Notes: a model not told the origin generated them from the sequence alone. A DNA stretch of 64,000 nucleotides from Candidatus Heimdallarchaeota archaeon (GCA_026702845.1 JADCLS010000013.1:108516-172515); one strand, 5' to 3'; positions 18,861 to 28,371 are shown, numbered from the stretch's first letter. Made by a program: numbers and translations.

Positions 18861-20375
18861 ATGAAGGCAAAAATTATTGATTTTGATACTAATGCAGAGA
18901 TAATTGTTATTCACCCAGATGATGAAGATCCTCGAGATGCTCAAACCAATCTAACCCAGATAAGGTTTGAAAATAAAAAAAGATTAGTCCATGTAGTAAG
19001 ATCTCCCATGGTAGAGATTGGCAATGTTGGGATTCCACCTAGCTTAGCTGCAGATCTCGGATTATCAGATGAAAGCTCAGTAAGCATATATCCCCGAAGA
19101 AAACCAATTTCATTACCGATTATTAAGAAGAAATATGATGGTGAGAAATGGTCTTATGAAGATATGCGATCCATTGTTGATGATATATACCAAGGAAATA
19201 TATCTGATCAAGAAATGACTATGTTTACATTGGCAATGCAGTATGAGAATTTGAGCATTGATGAAACTGAACATCTTACTCGAGCATTCACACTGAATTC
19301 AGAGACAATTGAGTTTAATGAACCTGTATATGATAAACATTCTATTGGTGGTATTCCTGGAAATAAAGTCAGTTTATTAATTGTTCCCATCGTTGCTGCG
19401 GCTGGTTTACTTATCCCAAAAACGTCCTCACGAGCCATTACTTCACCCTCCGGCACAGCAGATACTTTTGAGGTGCTGGCAAATGTAAAATTTTCAGCCG
19501 ATGAAATATTAGAAATAGCACCCAAAACCAGGGGTATGCTAGTTTGGGGAGGACAACTAAATTTAGCACCAGTCGATAGTGAGATAATCAAACGTGTGGA
19601 ACGTCCTTTATCACTTGATCCAGAAAGTGTAATTATTGCCTCCATACTCTCCAAGAAACTTAGCACAGGTGTGAAGCACATGGTGTTGGATATGCCAGTG
19701 GGAGAAGGAACGAAGATGCCCACTAGAGAAGAAGCACAGGCATTATCTCGATTATTTGTAGAGATTGGGAGGAGAGTTGGAATACAAGTCGAATGTGCAT
19801 TAACCTATGCAGAACAACCTGTTGGTCATGCTATTGGACCAGCTCTCGAAGCAAGAGAAGCAATTCAAACCCTTATGGGTAAAGGACCACGTTCTGTCCT
19901 TGAGAAATCCATAGAGTTGTCAGGAATTCTGTTTGAGATGGCAGGTATGGCAGGAAGAGGTAAAGGTGCTGAAATTGCTTCTGAGATAGTAGCTTCTGGA
20001 AAGGCATTAGCCAAGTTTAATGAAATCGTCCACGCCCAAGGAGGAGCAAAGGAGGTTAAACCAGAAGATATTGAGATTGGTAAATATTCAAGTAAGCTAA
20101 TCGCCACTGATGATGGATATATTTCTAAAATATTCAACACGCAGGTCAAAGCAATGGCAGGTGCCCTTGGATGCCCACAGGATAAAAAATCAGGGCTTAT
20201 TCTCCATCGAAAGACTGGTGAGTTCGTAAAGAAAGGAGATATGATCATGGAATTATTCACAACCCGAGAGAGTGCTCTTGATAGGGCAATACAGGTGGCA
20301 AATGTCAAAACACCATGGTTATTGGAGGGTATGGTCCTGGAAAGAATAAACTCTTCTCAATTTGAAGTGATGTGA
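18861..20375 (+). CDS. deoA: AMP phosphorylase (archaeal DeoA)
   Basis: Phosphorolysis of AMP (and CMP/UMP) to ribose-1,5-bisphosphate and base, first step of the archaeal route into RuBisCO. 504 residues from ATG 18861; a TTG 15 bases upstream is less likely. The N-terminal domain (about 1-85) is specific to archaeal AMP phosphorylases. The rest is thymidine-phosphorylase-like, with DKHSIGGIPGNKVSLL for phosphate binding and KTSSRAITSPSGTADTFE, and AQGG near the end. Partner enzymes at 33.6-34.6 kb and 38.8-40.1 kb complete the pathway. Confidence 0.95.
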   Translation: MKAKIIDFDTNAEIIVIHPDDEDPRDAQTNLTQIRFENKKRLVHVVRSPMVEIGNVGIPPSLAADLGLSDESSVSIYPRRKPISLPIIKKKYDGEKWSYEDMRSIVDDIYQGNISDQEMTMFTLAMQYENLSIDETEHLTRAFTLNSETIEFNEPVYDKHSIGGIPGNKVSLLIVPIVAAAGLLIPKTSSRAITSPSGTADTFEVLANVKFSADEILEIAPKTRGMLVWGGQLNLAPVDSEIIKRVERPLSLDPESVIIASILSKKLSTGVKHMVLDMPVGEGTKMPTREEAQALSRLFVEIGRRVGIQVECALTYAEQPVGHAIGPALEAREAIQTLMGKGPRSVLEKSIELSGILFEMAGMAGRGKGAEIASEIVASGKALAKFNEIVHAQGGAKEVKPEDIEIGKYSSKLIATDDGYISKIFNTQVKAMAGALGCPQDKKSGLILHRKTGEFVKKGDMIMELFTTRESALDRAIQVANVKTPWLLEGMVLERINSSQFEVM

Positions 20376-20401
20376 GTACAAATAGGGGACAGGAATAAAC
20401 T

Positions 20402-20413
20402 GTTTATATAAAG
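20402..20413 (+). promoter_or_regulatory. TATA box for the ZPR1 gene
   Basis: GTTTATATAAAG is centred about 22 bases before the ATG at 20430, which leaves almost no 5' UTR, so a leaderless mRNA is predicted. Confidence 0.6.
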
Positions 20414-20429
20414 ATAAGGATATACATGC

Positions 20430-20978
20430 ATGAATGATTTACCAAGGAAATCAGAGTATATTGTTAACAAAATGGTATGCCCAGATTGTGGCTATGAAGA
20501 AGCTAATATCGTTACTCATTTACTAGATATCCCCCATTATGATGATTTTATGATGATTGCCATTAATTGTCCCGAGTGTAAATTTAGAACCTCTGATTTT
20601 TTCAATGCCGATACAAAGGATCATATCATATCCACATATAAAGTTGAAAATGAGAAAGATATGAGAACTAAAGTAGTCAGGGCAACAGATGGAATTGTGA
20701 GTATTCCTGAATTAGGAGTGACGATAGATCCCGTGAGTGGCTCTAGTACTTGGATTCGTAACATAGAGGGGATTCTTGTAGATATCCTTGAAAAAATCGA
20801 ACTGGCTTTAGATAATTTGGAAACAGATGAAGAACGTCAAGAAGCTCTAGATAGAATAGCATTAATCCAAGATCTTATAGATGTGAAAGTCCCCTTCACA
20901 ATAACTGTTGAGGATCAACAGGGAAATTCTATTATATTACCTGAGGATGAATCAAAATTAATTATTGAGAAACTCTGA
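20430..20978 (+). CDS. ZPR1 zinc-finger domain protein
   Basis: 182 residues, a single ZPR1 module: a zinc finger with CPDCG and CPECKFRTSD knuckles (residues 17-52), then the beta-rich A domain (GIVSIPELGVTIDPVSGS) and helices. In eukaryotes ZPR1 has two such modules and works with the elongation factor eEF1A; the archaeal one-module form is of unknown role and may also bind aEF1A. No SD sequence is visible and the TATA box is close, so translation is probably leaderless. Confidence 0.9.
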   Translation: MNDLPRKSEYIVNKMVCPDCGYEEANIVTHLLDIPHYDDFMMIAINCPECKFRTSDFFNADTKDHIISTYKVENEKDMRTKVVRATDGIVSIPELGVTIDPVSGSSTWIRNIEGILVDILEKIELALDNLETDEERQEALDRIALIQDLIDVKVPFTITVEDQQGNSIILPEDESKLIIEKL

Positions 20979-21030
20979 TGAAAACCATTATTCATAGTTT
21001 ATGATACACAAATACACCTTCTAACAGAAT

Positions 21031-21039
21031 ATTTTATTA
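21031..21039 (+). promoter_or_regulatory. TATA-like box deciding the start of the next gene
   Basis: ATTTTATTA lies about 27 bases before ATG 21062, but only 8-16 bases before ATG 21047, so the downstream ATG is the better start. Confidence 0.45.
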
Positions 21040-21061
21040 TCTCGTTATGATGTGCCTCCTT

Positions 21062-22024
21062 ATGGTACTAGATCTTAACACTTTGAGATCAAATCTTCAA
21101 GCAAATAATTACCGTCTGCTCATGGACAATAGTAAATTGATTGTGGGGCAAAATAATGAAATTAATAAATTTTACATGATTTATACCCTAGTATTCAATT
21201 TTCCGGCCCCTGATAAAAGTGTCTATGATAGATTAGAGATATTGGCCAAACAAAATGTAGCACGTTTAGCACCAGCTGGAAAATCTTTTGGATTGTTTAA
21301 TGCCGGTGAATTCCCAGATATTTCAGACAGTAAACTCAATCAGAGAATTGTCAATATTGTCTTACTGGCAAATGAAATAGATGAATATAACCTAGGAAGA
21401 TTCAATCGAATATGGACTCATCATACTGCACCTGGTAAATCAAATAATGAAACTGTTGTGATTTCTGTTCTACTGTATGATAGGAAGAAGGACATACTTT
21501 ACACCCCTCGAAAGGAAGAATTGGGTAATAACTATGCACTTATTGGAACATTAAAACACTTGGAGGGAATATTCAAAGCACCAGAAGAAATTAAAGAAGC
21601 AGAAGTGATAGAGGAAGTAAAGGTTGCGCCAGAGCGAGAACCTGAACCTGAAAAATCAGACCTCATGTCACAGCTTGATGATTTAATGAGTACTACTACT
21701 CGCACACCTATTTCAAAGCCAGCTACACAACCAGTAAATCCTCCAGTTCAAGCAGCTCCAATTGAGGAACAAAAGGTCGATGAAGCAACTTTCCAAAAAA
21801 TCTTACAATTCTATGAAGAAATCGAGATTTCAGACCTTGCAGACCTACTCAATGTATCCGAGAAGAATCTAAAATTATGGTTAATAGGTTTAGATGCATC
21901 CTATGGTATAAAAATCAATAAAAACCTTGTAATATTCAATCAGAGTGATATTGAAGATAATATAGATGCACTGTTTGCTGATTTCGAGAGAGCTGAACAA
22001 ACCGGATACGGTAAAATTGAATGA
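21062..22024 (+). CDS. Unknown protein: alpha/beta domain, Pro-rich linker, C-terminal winged helix
   Basis: 320 residues from ATG 21062. Residues 1-165 form an alpha/beta domain with no family that I recognise. Residues 170-235 are a Glu- then Pro/Thr-rich low-complexity linker. Residues 245-300 read as a winged-helix or PCI-like tail (ISDLADLLNVSEKNLKLWLIGL, then YGIKINKNLVIF). Such tails mediate protein contacts in eukaryote-like complexes, but nothing nearby supports a specific complex. It is convergent with the regulator gene, whose stop codon is immediately adjacent. Confidence 0.6.
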   Translation: MVLDLNTLRSNLQANNYRLLMDNSKLIVGQNNEINKFYMIYTLVFNFPAPDKSVYDRLEILAKQNVARLAPAGKSFGLFNAGEFPDISDSKLNQRIVNIVLLANEIDEYNLGRFNRIWTHHTAPGKSNNETVVISVLLYDRKKDILYTPRKEELGNNYALIGTLKHLEGIFKAPEEIKEAEVIEEVKVAPEREPEPEKSDLMSQLDDLMSTTTRTPISKPATQPVNPPVQAAPIEEQKVDEATFQKILQFYEEIEISDLADLLNVSEKNLKLWLIGLDASYGIKINKNLVIFNQSDIEDNIDALFADFERAEQTGYGKIE

Positions 22025-22810
22025 TTAATCTGAATCAATTTCTATTTTCTTAATTTCTTTATCCACAATCCATTTCTTCTTTTTCAATTTTTCAATGTGA
22101 AATCGAATCTCATTTTCATCGGTATTAAGAAGGTTGGCAATTAACTTAATATTATTGAAACCATAGGCAATGAGTGATTTGAGAACCACACGTTCTTCAA
22201 AACTTAAGTCTTCAGCCTCCTCAATAATCATGAAAATTTTCTCAATAACTTCATTTTTTAGATACAGAAGATCCATTAGAAAGTCTTGATGATCAGAAAT
22301 CTGTTTGTTTATCTCATTTATTTTCTCAACATGAGTGTCAAAACAATCCTCACCTACACAATCCTTCAGACTTTCACCTCTTTGGATCTTTACACCGAAC
22401 AAATTAGGATCAAAATTATCTGGATCTATCCTCCGGGTCTTTCTTTGACCATCAGATAAGATTTCTACTACTTGACTGTGAATGAAGTTAGGAAATATCC
22501 CAAAGAAAAGAGTCAGGTTGGAGATAATTTCAAAGATAGTAGCTTTTGCACCTTTATATCCTGAAAAACTTTCTCTTGTCTTTTCTTTTGTTCCCAATAT
22601 ACTAACAGAAGTAGATTCATTTTGATGCTTTTGAAGACGCTTGAGGTGCCTATGAATCGCAGGAGATGATAAATTCAAAATTGAGGCCAACCTGTTGCCA
22701 TAATTTTTCTCTGTAGCCAGCAGATGTATGATATGACGTCTGGTCTCAGAATCAATAATACTGAGAATAGGATGGTCAATATCGCAGGGAAATTCATCAA
22801 TTAACTTCAT
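22025..22810 (-). CDS. ArsR-like winged-helix regulator, last gene of the Qmo/TusA operon
   Basis: 261 residues. The N-terminal HTH (about 18-65) contains SETRRHIIHLL, YGNRLASILNLSSPAIHRHLKRLQ. The middle has a C-x5-C pair (CVGEDC) and the C-terminus a coiled coil plus a second HTH-like segment. Cys9 before the HTH is conserved in its paralogue at 32127-32975. The gene follows dsrE by 38 bases and closes the operon, so autoregulation through the palindromes at 28781-28806 is the simplest idea. Cysteines could sense redox state or sulfane sulfur; that part is inference. Confidence 0.75.
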   Translation of the reverse strand: MKLIDEFPCDIDHPILSIIDSETRRHIIHLLATEKNYGNRLASILNLSSPAIHRHLKRLQKHQNESTSVSILGTKEKTRESFSGYKGAKATIFEIISNLTLFFGIFPNFIHSQVVEILSDGQRKTRRIDPDNFDPNLFGVKIQRGESLKDCVGEDCFDTHVEKINEINKQISDHQDFLMDLLYLKNEVIEKIFMIIEEAEDLSFEERVVLKSLIAYGFNNIKLIANLLNTDENEIRFHIEKLKKKKWIVDKEIKKIEIDSD

Positions 22811-22848
22811 AATCGCACCTCACTCGCTCCAAGATTGTGACATTCGGT

Positions 22849-23214
22849 CTAAAAAGTTAGAACTTTCCGACTCATCGACATATCAACCAACATAGAAGCA
22901 CCACCAATCTCAGCATTATCAACTAGCTGATCTGAGGTGATGTCTCTATGATTTGAACATGGGCCACAGAGCTTGAAATTACCTCCTAATTCTATGAAGG
23001 TTTTTAAAAGCTCTGCAAGTACTGGCATCTTGTCAATACATGGTACTTTCTCAGCTGCACCTTTTACGGCAACCTCGACTGCTTCGCCCATCATGAACAT
23101 GGTTACTTCTATATCCATCATTAAAGCTGCATTTGCAGCAATAAATGGGAACAAGACATTTTCAGGTTCAGATGGTCCTTTGGTTGTTATAACGAGTAGT
23201 TTTTCTTCTGACAT
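22849..23214 (-). CDS. DsrE-family sulfur-relay protein
   Basis: 121 residues with the DsrE/DsrF fold: KLLVITTKGP, a glycine-poor alpha/beta core, MFMMGEAVEVAVKG. Candidate persulfide-carrying cysteines are Cys59 (KVPCIDKM) and the Cys83-x-x-Cys86 pair (KLCGPC). DsrE-type proteins exchange persulfide sulfur with TusA in dissimilatory sulfur metabolism. AAGGAG precedes the ATG and the gene starts 13 bases after the QmoC-like gene, inside the same operon as TusA. This supports a sulfur-transfer role coupled to the electron-transfer complex. Confidence 0.82.
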   Translation of the reverse strand: MSEEKLLVITTKGPSEPENVLFPFIAANAALMMDIEVTMFMMGEAVEVAVKGAAEKVPCIDKMPVLAELLKTFIELGGNFKLCGPCSNHRDITSDQLVDNAEIGGASMLVDMSMSRKVLTF

Positions 23215-23227
23215 TTTTCTACACTCC

Positions 23228-24532
23228 TTAGGCAGTAATGATTATTTTCTGCCTTTCTTCTTCAGATAGATCCTCTAGGAATTCTATCTTGTCTTTCTCA
23301 TACTGATTCATCCATAAAGCTAGTGGTCTATATAGGATATGTGCGAACTTGCTAAATGGCAGCAGGACAAAGAGTTCTCCGACTGCAACAACATGTGCAA
23401 TCAATGCCCAACCAGCAAAGGCTGGGTAAGTTTCTGGATTACCATAGACTGCAACTAGTACAGTTAAGATAAACCCTGTTAGGCCAACCAACCAGATCAA
23501 GATGAGGATCAGCCAATCTTCAAATTTTGTATTTTTATAATATTCTGCATCCTCGGGTTTCCGCAGTCTATAATACATACTCATACTGGTTCCAAACATC
23601 ATAGAGATACCAGAAATAACTCCCAATAATCTAATGGGATGATAAATTTCTACAAATCCACCTGGATTACCCAAAATTACATCCTTGATCATATAATCAT
23701 ATGCTGTTGCAAGGAATAAACCAACAAAACCATACACAATAGACATATGAATTAGCTTTCTACTTACTTTCTGAGTAGGGTGCATTGGGTTTAAACTTTT
23801 GGCGTATTCAGGTAAATTACCTTCCTCTAGATTGATATATTCAAAGGGATCATCTCTATGAAACTTATTCTGTTTGATTCCATCATTAATCAACATGGAA
23901 ATGAAACTCTGAATCGCAAGCTTTATTGCAGAAGTAGTTGATATTTTATCCATAATGTATTCTCGCTCACGCAGTGGCTCATTTAATGCCATACTACGGT
24001 AAGCTTTGAAACCCCCTATGACAAAAATAAGTGCAACAAAAATACCCATAGTCATACCACTATAATGGATAATTTCACTAAAATATCCTCCCAGTAGAGA
24101 GTAATCGTGCTCAAACCAACGGTTATTGTTGGACATATCCATCATAAGTGCCAAACCTACACCTAGAAAAACCATGACCAGAATGGTTAATAACTTACTT
24201 TTGGCAAACAGCTTTGATAAAGGAGTTATATCATTAGTAGCAATGGCATACTTTCTAGCAGCATGCATAAATTGAGCGGGATTGGCACCTCTAGGACAAG
24301 CATTGCTGCAATCTCCACAATAATGGCAAATCCATAATTCTTTAGATGCGACTAACTTTTCCTTCTGACCCAACTGAGCCAGACGTATCATACCTCTAGG
24401 AAATTCATTTGTTGATTCTGAAAGAGGACAAGTAGCAGTACAGGTTCCGCAATTGAAACAAGCACTAACATCAAATGCCCCATATTCTTTAATTTCATTA
24501 ATTAGGTTGGGTTGTACTTTTATAGTCATCAA
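23228..24532 (-). CDS. QmoC-like: HdrC Fe-S domain fused to heme-b membrane domain
   Basis: 434 residues. The N-terminus has two [4Fe-4S] motifs, Cys25/28/31/35 and Cys69/72/75/79, as in HdrC. The C-terminal part has about six membrane spans of the NarI/DsrM type, with histidines in or near helices (IIHYSG, KLIHMS, EIYHPIR, LIAHVVAVGE, FAHIL) able to bind two b hemes. Family knowledge: QmoC links quinone to the cytoplasmic HdrA-like subunits. It overlaps the 97-residue HTH gene by 4 bases (ATGA), so translation is coupled. Confidence 0.88.
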   Translation of the reverse strand: MMTIKVQPNLINEIKEYGAFDVSACFNCGTCTATCPLSESTNEFPRGMIRLAQLGQKEKLVASKELWICHYCGDCSNACPRGANPAQFMHAARKYAIATNDITPLSKLFAKSKLLTILVMVFLGVGLALMMDMSNNNRWFEHDYSLLGGYFSEIIHYSGMTMGIFVALIFVIGGFKAYRSMALNEPLREREYIMDKISTTSAIKLAIQSFISMLINDGIKQNKFHRDDPFEYINLEEGNLPEYAKSLNPMHPTQKVSRKLIHMSIVYGFVGLFLATAYDYMIKDVILGNPGGFVEIYHPIRLLGVISGISMMFGTSMSMYYRLRKPEDAEYYKNTKFEDWLILILIWLVGLTGFILTVLVAVYGNPETYPAFAGWALIAHVVAVGELFVLLPFSKFAHILYRPLALWMNQYEKDKIEFLEDLSEEERQKIIITA

Positions 24533-24822
24533 TGACCATCTCCAAAGCCGTATTCGGCATATTCTCCACTTTTGTTGAGAAGTTTCAGACCATCGAATTT
24601 CATCAGGTAATTTACTGCATTTAATACATCCTTGGAGTCATAATTCATCTTTTGTGCAATTTCAGGTACTGTATGAAGATTTTCATCCTTAATAGCCTTG
24701 CTAACACCTCTGATCATTCGACTTCGTTGTTTGTTTTGTTCAAGAAAATCTGGATCTACTGGACCTCTCTCTTCCTTCAATCGATCCAGTGCATCTTTAT
24801 AATATTTGGATTTTCTTGACAT
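24529..24822 (-). CDS. Small HTH-like protein embedded in the Hdr/Qmo operon
   Basis: 97 residues. The N-terminal 40 are basic and helical. Residues 50-85 read as a helix-turn-helix (TVPEIAQKMNYDSKDVLNAVNYLMKFDGLKLLNKSG). It overlaps the preceding HdrA gene by one base and the QmoC-like gene by four, so it is made together with the complex. That argues for an accessory or assembly subunit rather than a classical repressor. No cysteines are present. I know of no assigned function. Confidence 0.65.
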   Translation of the reverse strand: MSRKSKYYKDALDRLKEERGPVDPDFLEQNKQRSRMIRGVSKAIKDENLHTVPEIAQKMNYDSKDVLNAVNYLMKFDGLKLLNKSGEYAEYGFGDGH

Positions 24823-26639
24823 TATGGTTTAACCTCCTGAATCATTGCTCTTACTTCAGCAGTTAACACATCAAGGTCATATCCTTGTAGAGTAACTGCC
24901 TTTTTAGGACAGACCGGAACACAAGCACCACATCCCACACATAATGCAGGAGTAATGATTGCATTCTTTCCATTATCTGTTGGAATCATGGAGATTGCAT
25001 TGTACTCACATTGAGTTACACATTCACCATTACCATCACAGATGTCCTCATTAATTGTAGCAATATAGGGAGATAATTCAATAATTTCTTTCTTCAACAA
25101 CACACTTGCCTTTGCTGAGGTTGCAGTGGCAGACATTGTTGATTCCTTGACATCCTTAGGACCTTGAGCAGTTCCAGCTAGGAATATTCCATCAGTCGCA
25201 CTTTCTACAGGTCTGAGCTTGACATGTGCTTCCAACAAGAAGTGATTGGCATCTGTTGGTACTGAAAGATTTTCTATTATTGCTGGTTTGGGTCTAGGGA
25301 TCATAGCAACAGCTAAAACAATAAGATCGACATCAATTTCAAGATCTAGTCCATAGGTGAGAATATCTTTTGCTTGGATTGTCAGACCATCTTTTGATAT
25401 CTCAACTGTCGGTAACTCATCATCAGGTACTTTGATAAATATTACATTATTCTCGGATGCTTTTCTGTAGTAAACCTCCTTATCACCGTAAGTCCGGATA
25501 TCACGATAAAGATCATATACGTTAATATTAGGAAACATTGACTTCAATCGATTTGCCTGTTGAAGTGTGGCAGTGCAGCACGTACGTGAACAACCAGTAT
25601 TGTAGGTTGTACCTTCTCTCAGTTCATGCACATCCTCAATTTGTCTAGATCCCACACAATGGATCATGGCAATATTCTTGATTACCTTCCCATTAATTTT
25701 CAGGGATTTGTCCTTGTACGAGTTGAGTTTCTTTATTAAACTTGGTAAGGTGATGACGAATTCAGATTTGTTGTATCCAAATTCCCCATCTAGTGGTTCA
25801 TAATAATCATGACCTGTGGCCATGGTTACTGTTCCAACATGTAATTCTCTCGCCTTTAATTCATCATTTTTCTCTTCTATCGTTACAAGTTCATGTACAG
25901 GTTCATTTATCAATACCTCATTGGAACGAGCAAGCTTGAGAGTGAAATCTCCAATCGTTCCCTCAGTACCTACAACCTCTGTGCTAAGATGTTGAATGAC
26001 ATATTCATTCGAATTAACTTGTTTGATTAGATCTTCAACAAATTTCTTTGCATCAACCTCATAGGGATAAAGTTTATCCAACTCTAATGTGCGACCACCA
26101 AGTACTGGTGCTTTCTCAATCAGATGTACTGAGATCTTTCTATTTGCAAGATCGAGTGCTGCGGTCATACCAGAAACTCCTCCACCAATAACGGCCCCAG
26201 CTTGAATCATCTGTTTTTCAATTGGAGATAATTCCTTCTGACGAGTAGCATTGGCAATTCCTCCTCTGATCAACCTAATTGCCTTTTCTGTTGCTTTTCC
26301 AGGTTCATGCGAGTGAACCCATGATACTTGTTCTCTGATATTGACATGTTTATAGGTGAAAGGATTTATCCCAGCCTCTGCAACTACTTTCTGGAATGTC
26401 ATCTGATGTAATCTGGGTGAACAAGAAGCAACAACTACATGAGTAAGATTGTTGGCTGCAACATCCTCAGCAATCATTTTTTGCCCAGGATCAGAACACA
26501 TGAAAATGAAATCCTTTGCAACAACAACATCTTTTTCCTTTCCAATCACCTCTGCAACCTTAGCAGTGTCAACATAATCTGATATATTTCCACCACAATG
26601 GCAAATATATGCACCTATTCGTTTTTTATTTGCACTCAT
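24822..26639 (-). CDS. QmoB-like HdrA flavoprotein (lacks fused MvhD domain)
   Basis: 605 residues. The HdrA N-terminal domain has ICHCGGNISD, VASCSPRLHQMTFQ and REQVSWVH. The FAD domain begins at VIGGGVSGMTAALDLA (near residue 150), and HCVGSR with a CSRTCC stretch follows. Near the C-terminus are two ferredoxin clusters (CDGNGECVTQC, CVGCGACVPVCP). QmoB normally carries an MvhD domain at its end; here that part is a separate gene at 27955. It overlaps the QmoA-like gene by 4 bases. It is probably a cytoplasmic flavin-based electron-transfer subunit. Confidence 0.88.
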   Translation of the reverse strand: MSANKKRIGAYICHCGGNISDYVDTAKVAEVIGKEKDVVVAKDFIFMCSDPGQKMIAEDVAANNLTHVVVASCSPRLHQMTFQKVVAEAGINPFTYKHVNIREQVSWVHSHEPGKATEKAIRLIRGGIANATRQKELSPIEKQMIQAGAVIGGGVSGMTAALDLANRKISVHLIEKAPVLGGRTLELDKLYPYEVDAKKFVEDLIKQVNSNEYVIQHLSTEVVGTEGTIGDFTLKLARSNEVLINEPVHELVTIEEKNDELKARELHVGTVTMATGHDYYEPLDGEFGYNKSEFVITLPSLIKKLNSYKDKSLKINGKVIKNIAMIHCVGSRQIEDVHELREGTTYNTGCSRTCCTATLQQANRLKSMFPNINVYDLYRDIRTYGDKEVYYRKASENNVIFIKVPDDELPTVEISKDGLTIQAKDILTYGLDLEIDVDLIVLAVAMIPRPKPAIIENLSVPTDANHFLLEAHVKLRPVESATDGIFLAGTAQGPKDVKESTMSATATSAKASVLLKKEIIELSPYIATINEDICDGNGECVTQCEYNAISMIPTDNGKNAIITPALCVGCGACVPVCPKKAVTLQGYDLDVLTAEVRAMIQEVKP

Positions 26640-27958
26640 AGTATCACCTGGAATTCTTCCATCATGAAAGATTCACGTAATCCTCCATCAAGCCATACTC
26701 CTATCTTTCCTGCAACAGCACTTCCAGAGATTATGCTGTCGACAATATCTTTTGGTCCAGTTGCAGTACCTACTGCAAATACACCTGGGATATTTGTTAA
26801 TCCGGGTTCTGCATTTAATCGAATTTCTCTAACAAATTTGTCAGTATTTAATGACACAGGGAGTATCTTCTGCATTTCAGTATCAAATTGTGGAACCACA
26901 CCCATTGAAAGAATAGCTAGATCATGTTCAAAATGTTCAAGTTGTCCATCATCTCCAAAAACCTCAACAAAGAATTTTACGCTTTGATTTTCCATTTCCT
27001 CAATACGAGCCACTTTACCCTTTACAAAATTGATACCCATGGCTTTGGCTGTCTCAAAGAACTCATCATGACCTTTTCCAAATGCACGAATATCCATATA
27101 ATAAATAGTGATATCTGCAAGTGGTGCTGCAGCGGAAAGCAGCATTGCTTGCTTGATAGCGAACATACAGCAAATTGCACTGCAATATTGTACACCAATT
27201 GTCTCATCTCGAGACCCTGCACATTGAACAAAAGCAATTGACCATGGTTTCATACCATCACTTGGCCTAAATATTCCTTGTGTAGGCCCTGTGGGTGCGA
27301 GTATTCGTTCCATTTGTTTTGCAGTGATAACATTTTTAATCCTCCCTCCACCAAATCTCTCTTTAATGGTTGGTGTCTCATAGAAACCAGTTGCTATGAC
27401 AAGGGATCCAACTGTTAATGTTATTATTTCATCACGCATATCAAAATCAATAGCTTCTGTGGGACATGTATTTGCACATCTCCCACAAAGAATGCAATTA
27501 TCAATATCAAGTGCTGCCTTCTGGGGTAATGCTGTAGCAAAAGGCACCCCCACTGCCTTTTTGTATCCCATATTTTCATCATATCCATCATCAAAAACGA
27601 TAGCTGGACAGACATCTGCGCATTCATTACAGCCAGTGCACTTGTCCATATGGATAAATCTCGATTTCTGAAGTAAATCTACCTCAAATGTATCATCACT
27701 TAGTTCTTTGAAGGATTTGAGGGTGCATAAAGTCTTAGTATCAACTTGAGGATGATGGAAAGCTGAAGACATCTTTGGTGTGGTGATACAACTTGCACAA
27801 TCAAGGGTTGGGAATACCTTTGAGAGTTGGATCATTGTACCACCTATTGATACTTGTTTTTCAATCATCAAAACTTTTCTACCAGCATCACCTAGATCGA
27901 TAGCAGTTTGGATTCCTGCAATTCCAGCCCCAATAATCAATGTATCATAATCAGTCAC
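26636..27958 (-). CDS. QmoA-like short HdrA flavoprotein
   Basis: 440 residues: FAD motif IIGAGIAGIQTAIDLG, cysteine motif TLDCASC, two ferredoxin motifs inserted after the first Rossmann part (CTGCNECADVCP, CILCGRCANTCP), then the HdrA-type QCAGSRD and YCSAICC. The size matches QmoA rather than full HdrA. It overlaps the MvhD-like gene by 4 bases and the QmoB-like gene by 4 bases. Together with the QmoB- and QmoC-like subunits it should form a membrane-bound flavin/Fe-S complex moving electrons between the quinone pool and a cytoplasmic partner. Confidence 0.88.
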   Translation of the reverse strand: MTDYDTLIIGAGIAGIQTAIDLGDAGRKVLMIEKQVSIGGTMIQLSKVFPTLDCASCITTPKMSSAFHHPQVDTKTLCTLKSFKELSDDTFEVDLLQKSRFIHMDKCTGCNECADVCPAIVFDDGYDENMGYKKAVGVPFATALPQKAALDIDNCILCGRCANTCPTEAIDFDMRDEIITLTVGSLVIATGFYETPTIKERFGGGRIKNVITAKQMERILAPTGPTQGIFRPSDGMKPWSIAFVQCAGSRDETIGVQYCSAICCMFAIKQAMLLSAAAPLADITIYYMDIRAFGKGHDEFFETAKAMGINFVKGKVARIEEMENQSVKFFVEVFGDDGQLEHFEHDLAILSMGVVPQFDTEMQKILPVSLNTDKFVREIRLNAEPGLTNIPGVFAVGTATGPKDIVDSIISGSAVAGKIGVWLDGGLRESFMMEEFQVIL

Positions 27959-28371
27959 GCTGTGGCCTCCAATGGTGATAGATTATTGGTGACCTCTGCG
28001 ATGAAGTCTTTCAACTCATGAACAAAATGATCAGCACACACGGTACAAATAGCTGTGAGTTTGATTCGAGAGTAGTGAATTCCTCTTTTCTTCATCTCCT
28101 CAACCACCTTTCCTATACGTGTAGATAATTTATCATAAGTATTTTTATACGGGCTGTCAGTACCGCATGAAGCGATATAAATCCCGTCATAACCCATCTC
28201 AAATACCTCTAGATACCATTCAACGGGAAAAATTACTGGATCAAGTGTTCTTATTACATACGTCTTGGTTGAATACTCCAAGTGTTTTTGTCCAGCATTA
28301 TCAACGCCGGGATAAGAACATGCATCCGTGGATATAATTAGGATTTTAGGTTCTATTTTGTCGTTTTCCAT
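27955..28371 (-). CDS. MvhD/HdrD-delta-like electron-transfer protein with reduced cysteine set
   Basis: 138 residues of the MvhD family: ACSYPGVDNAG, then GYDGIYIASCGTDSPYKNTY and LTAICTVCADHF. Classical MvhD binds [2Fe-2S] through more cysteines; the first CxxC pair and the central CxGR-type cysteine are missing here, so cluster binding is uncertain. In QmoB this domain is fused to the HdrA part, so this gene looks like a split-off QmoB tail. It lies 73 bases after tusA and overlaps the QmoA-like gene. Confidence 0.78.
   Translation of the reverse strand: MENDKIEPKILIISTDACSYPGVDNAGQKHLEYSTKTYVIRTLDPVIFPVEWYLEVFEMGYDGIYIASCGTDSPYKNTYDKLSTRIGKVVEEMKKRGIHYSRIKLTAICTVCADHFVHELKDFIAEVTNNLSPLEATA

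Noticed and set aside
19208..19723. 171-codon open frame on the minus strand inside AMP phosphorylase
   Set aside because: It is antisense to a well-supported gene, has no promoter or family signal, and its composition is that of a reverse-complement shadow.
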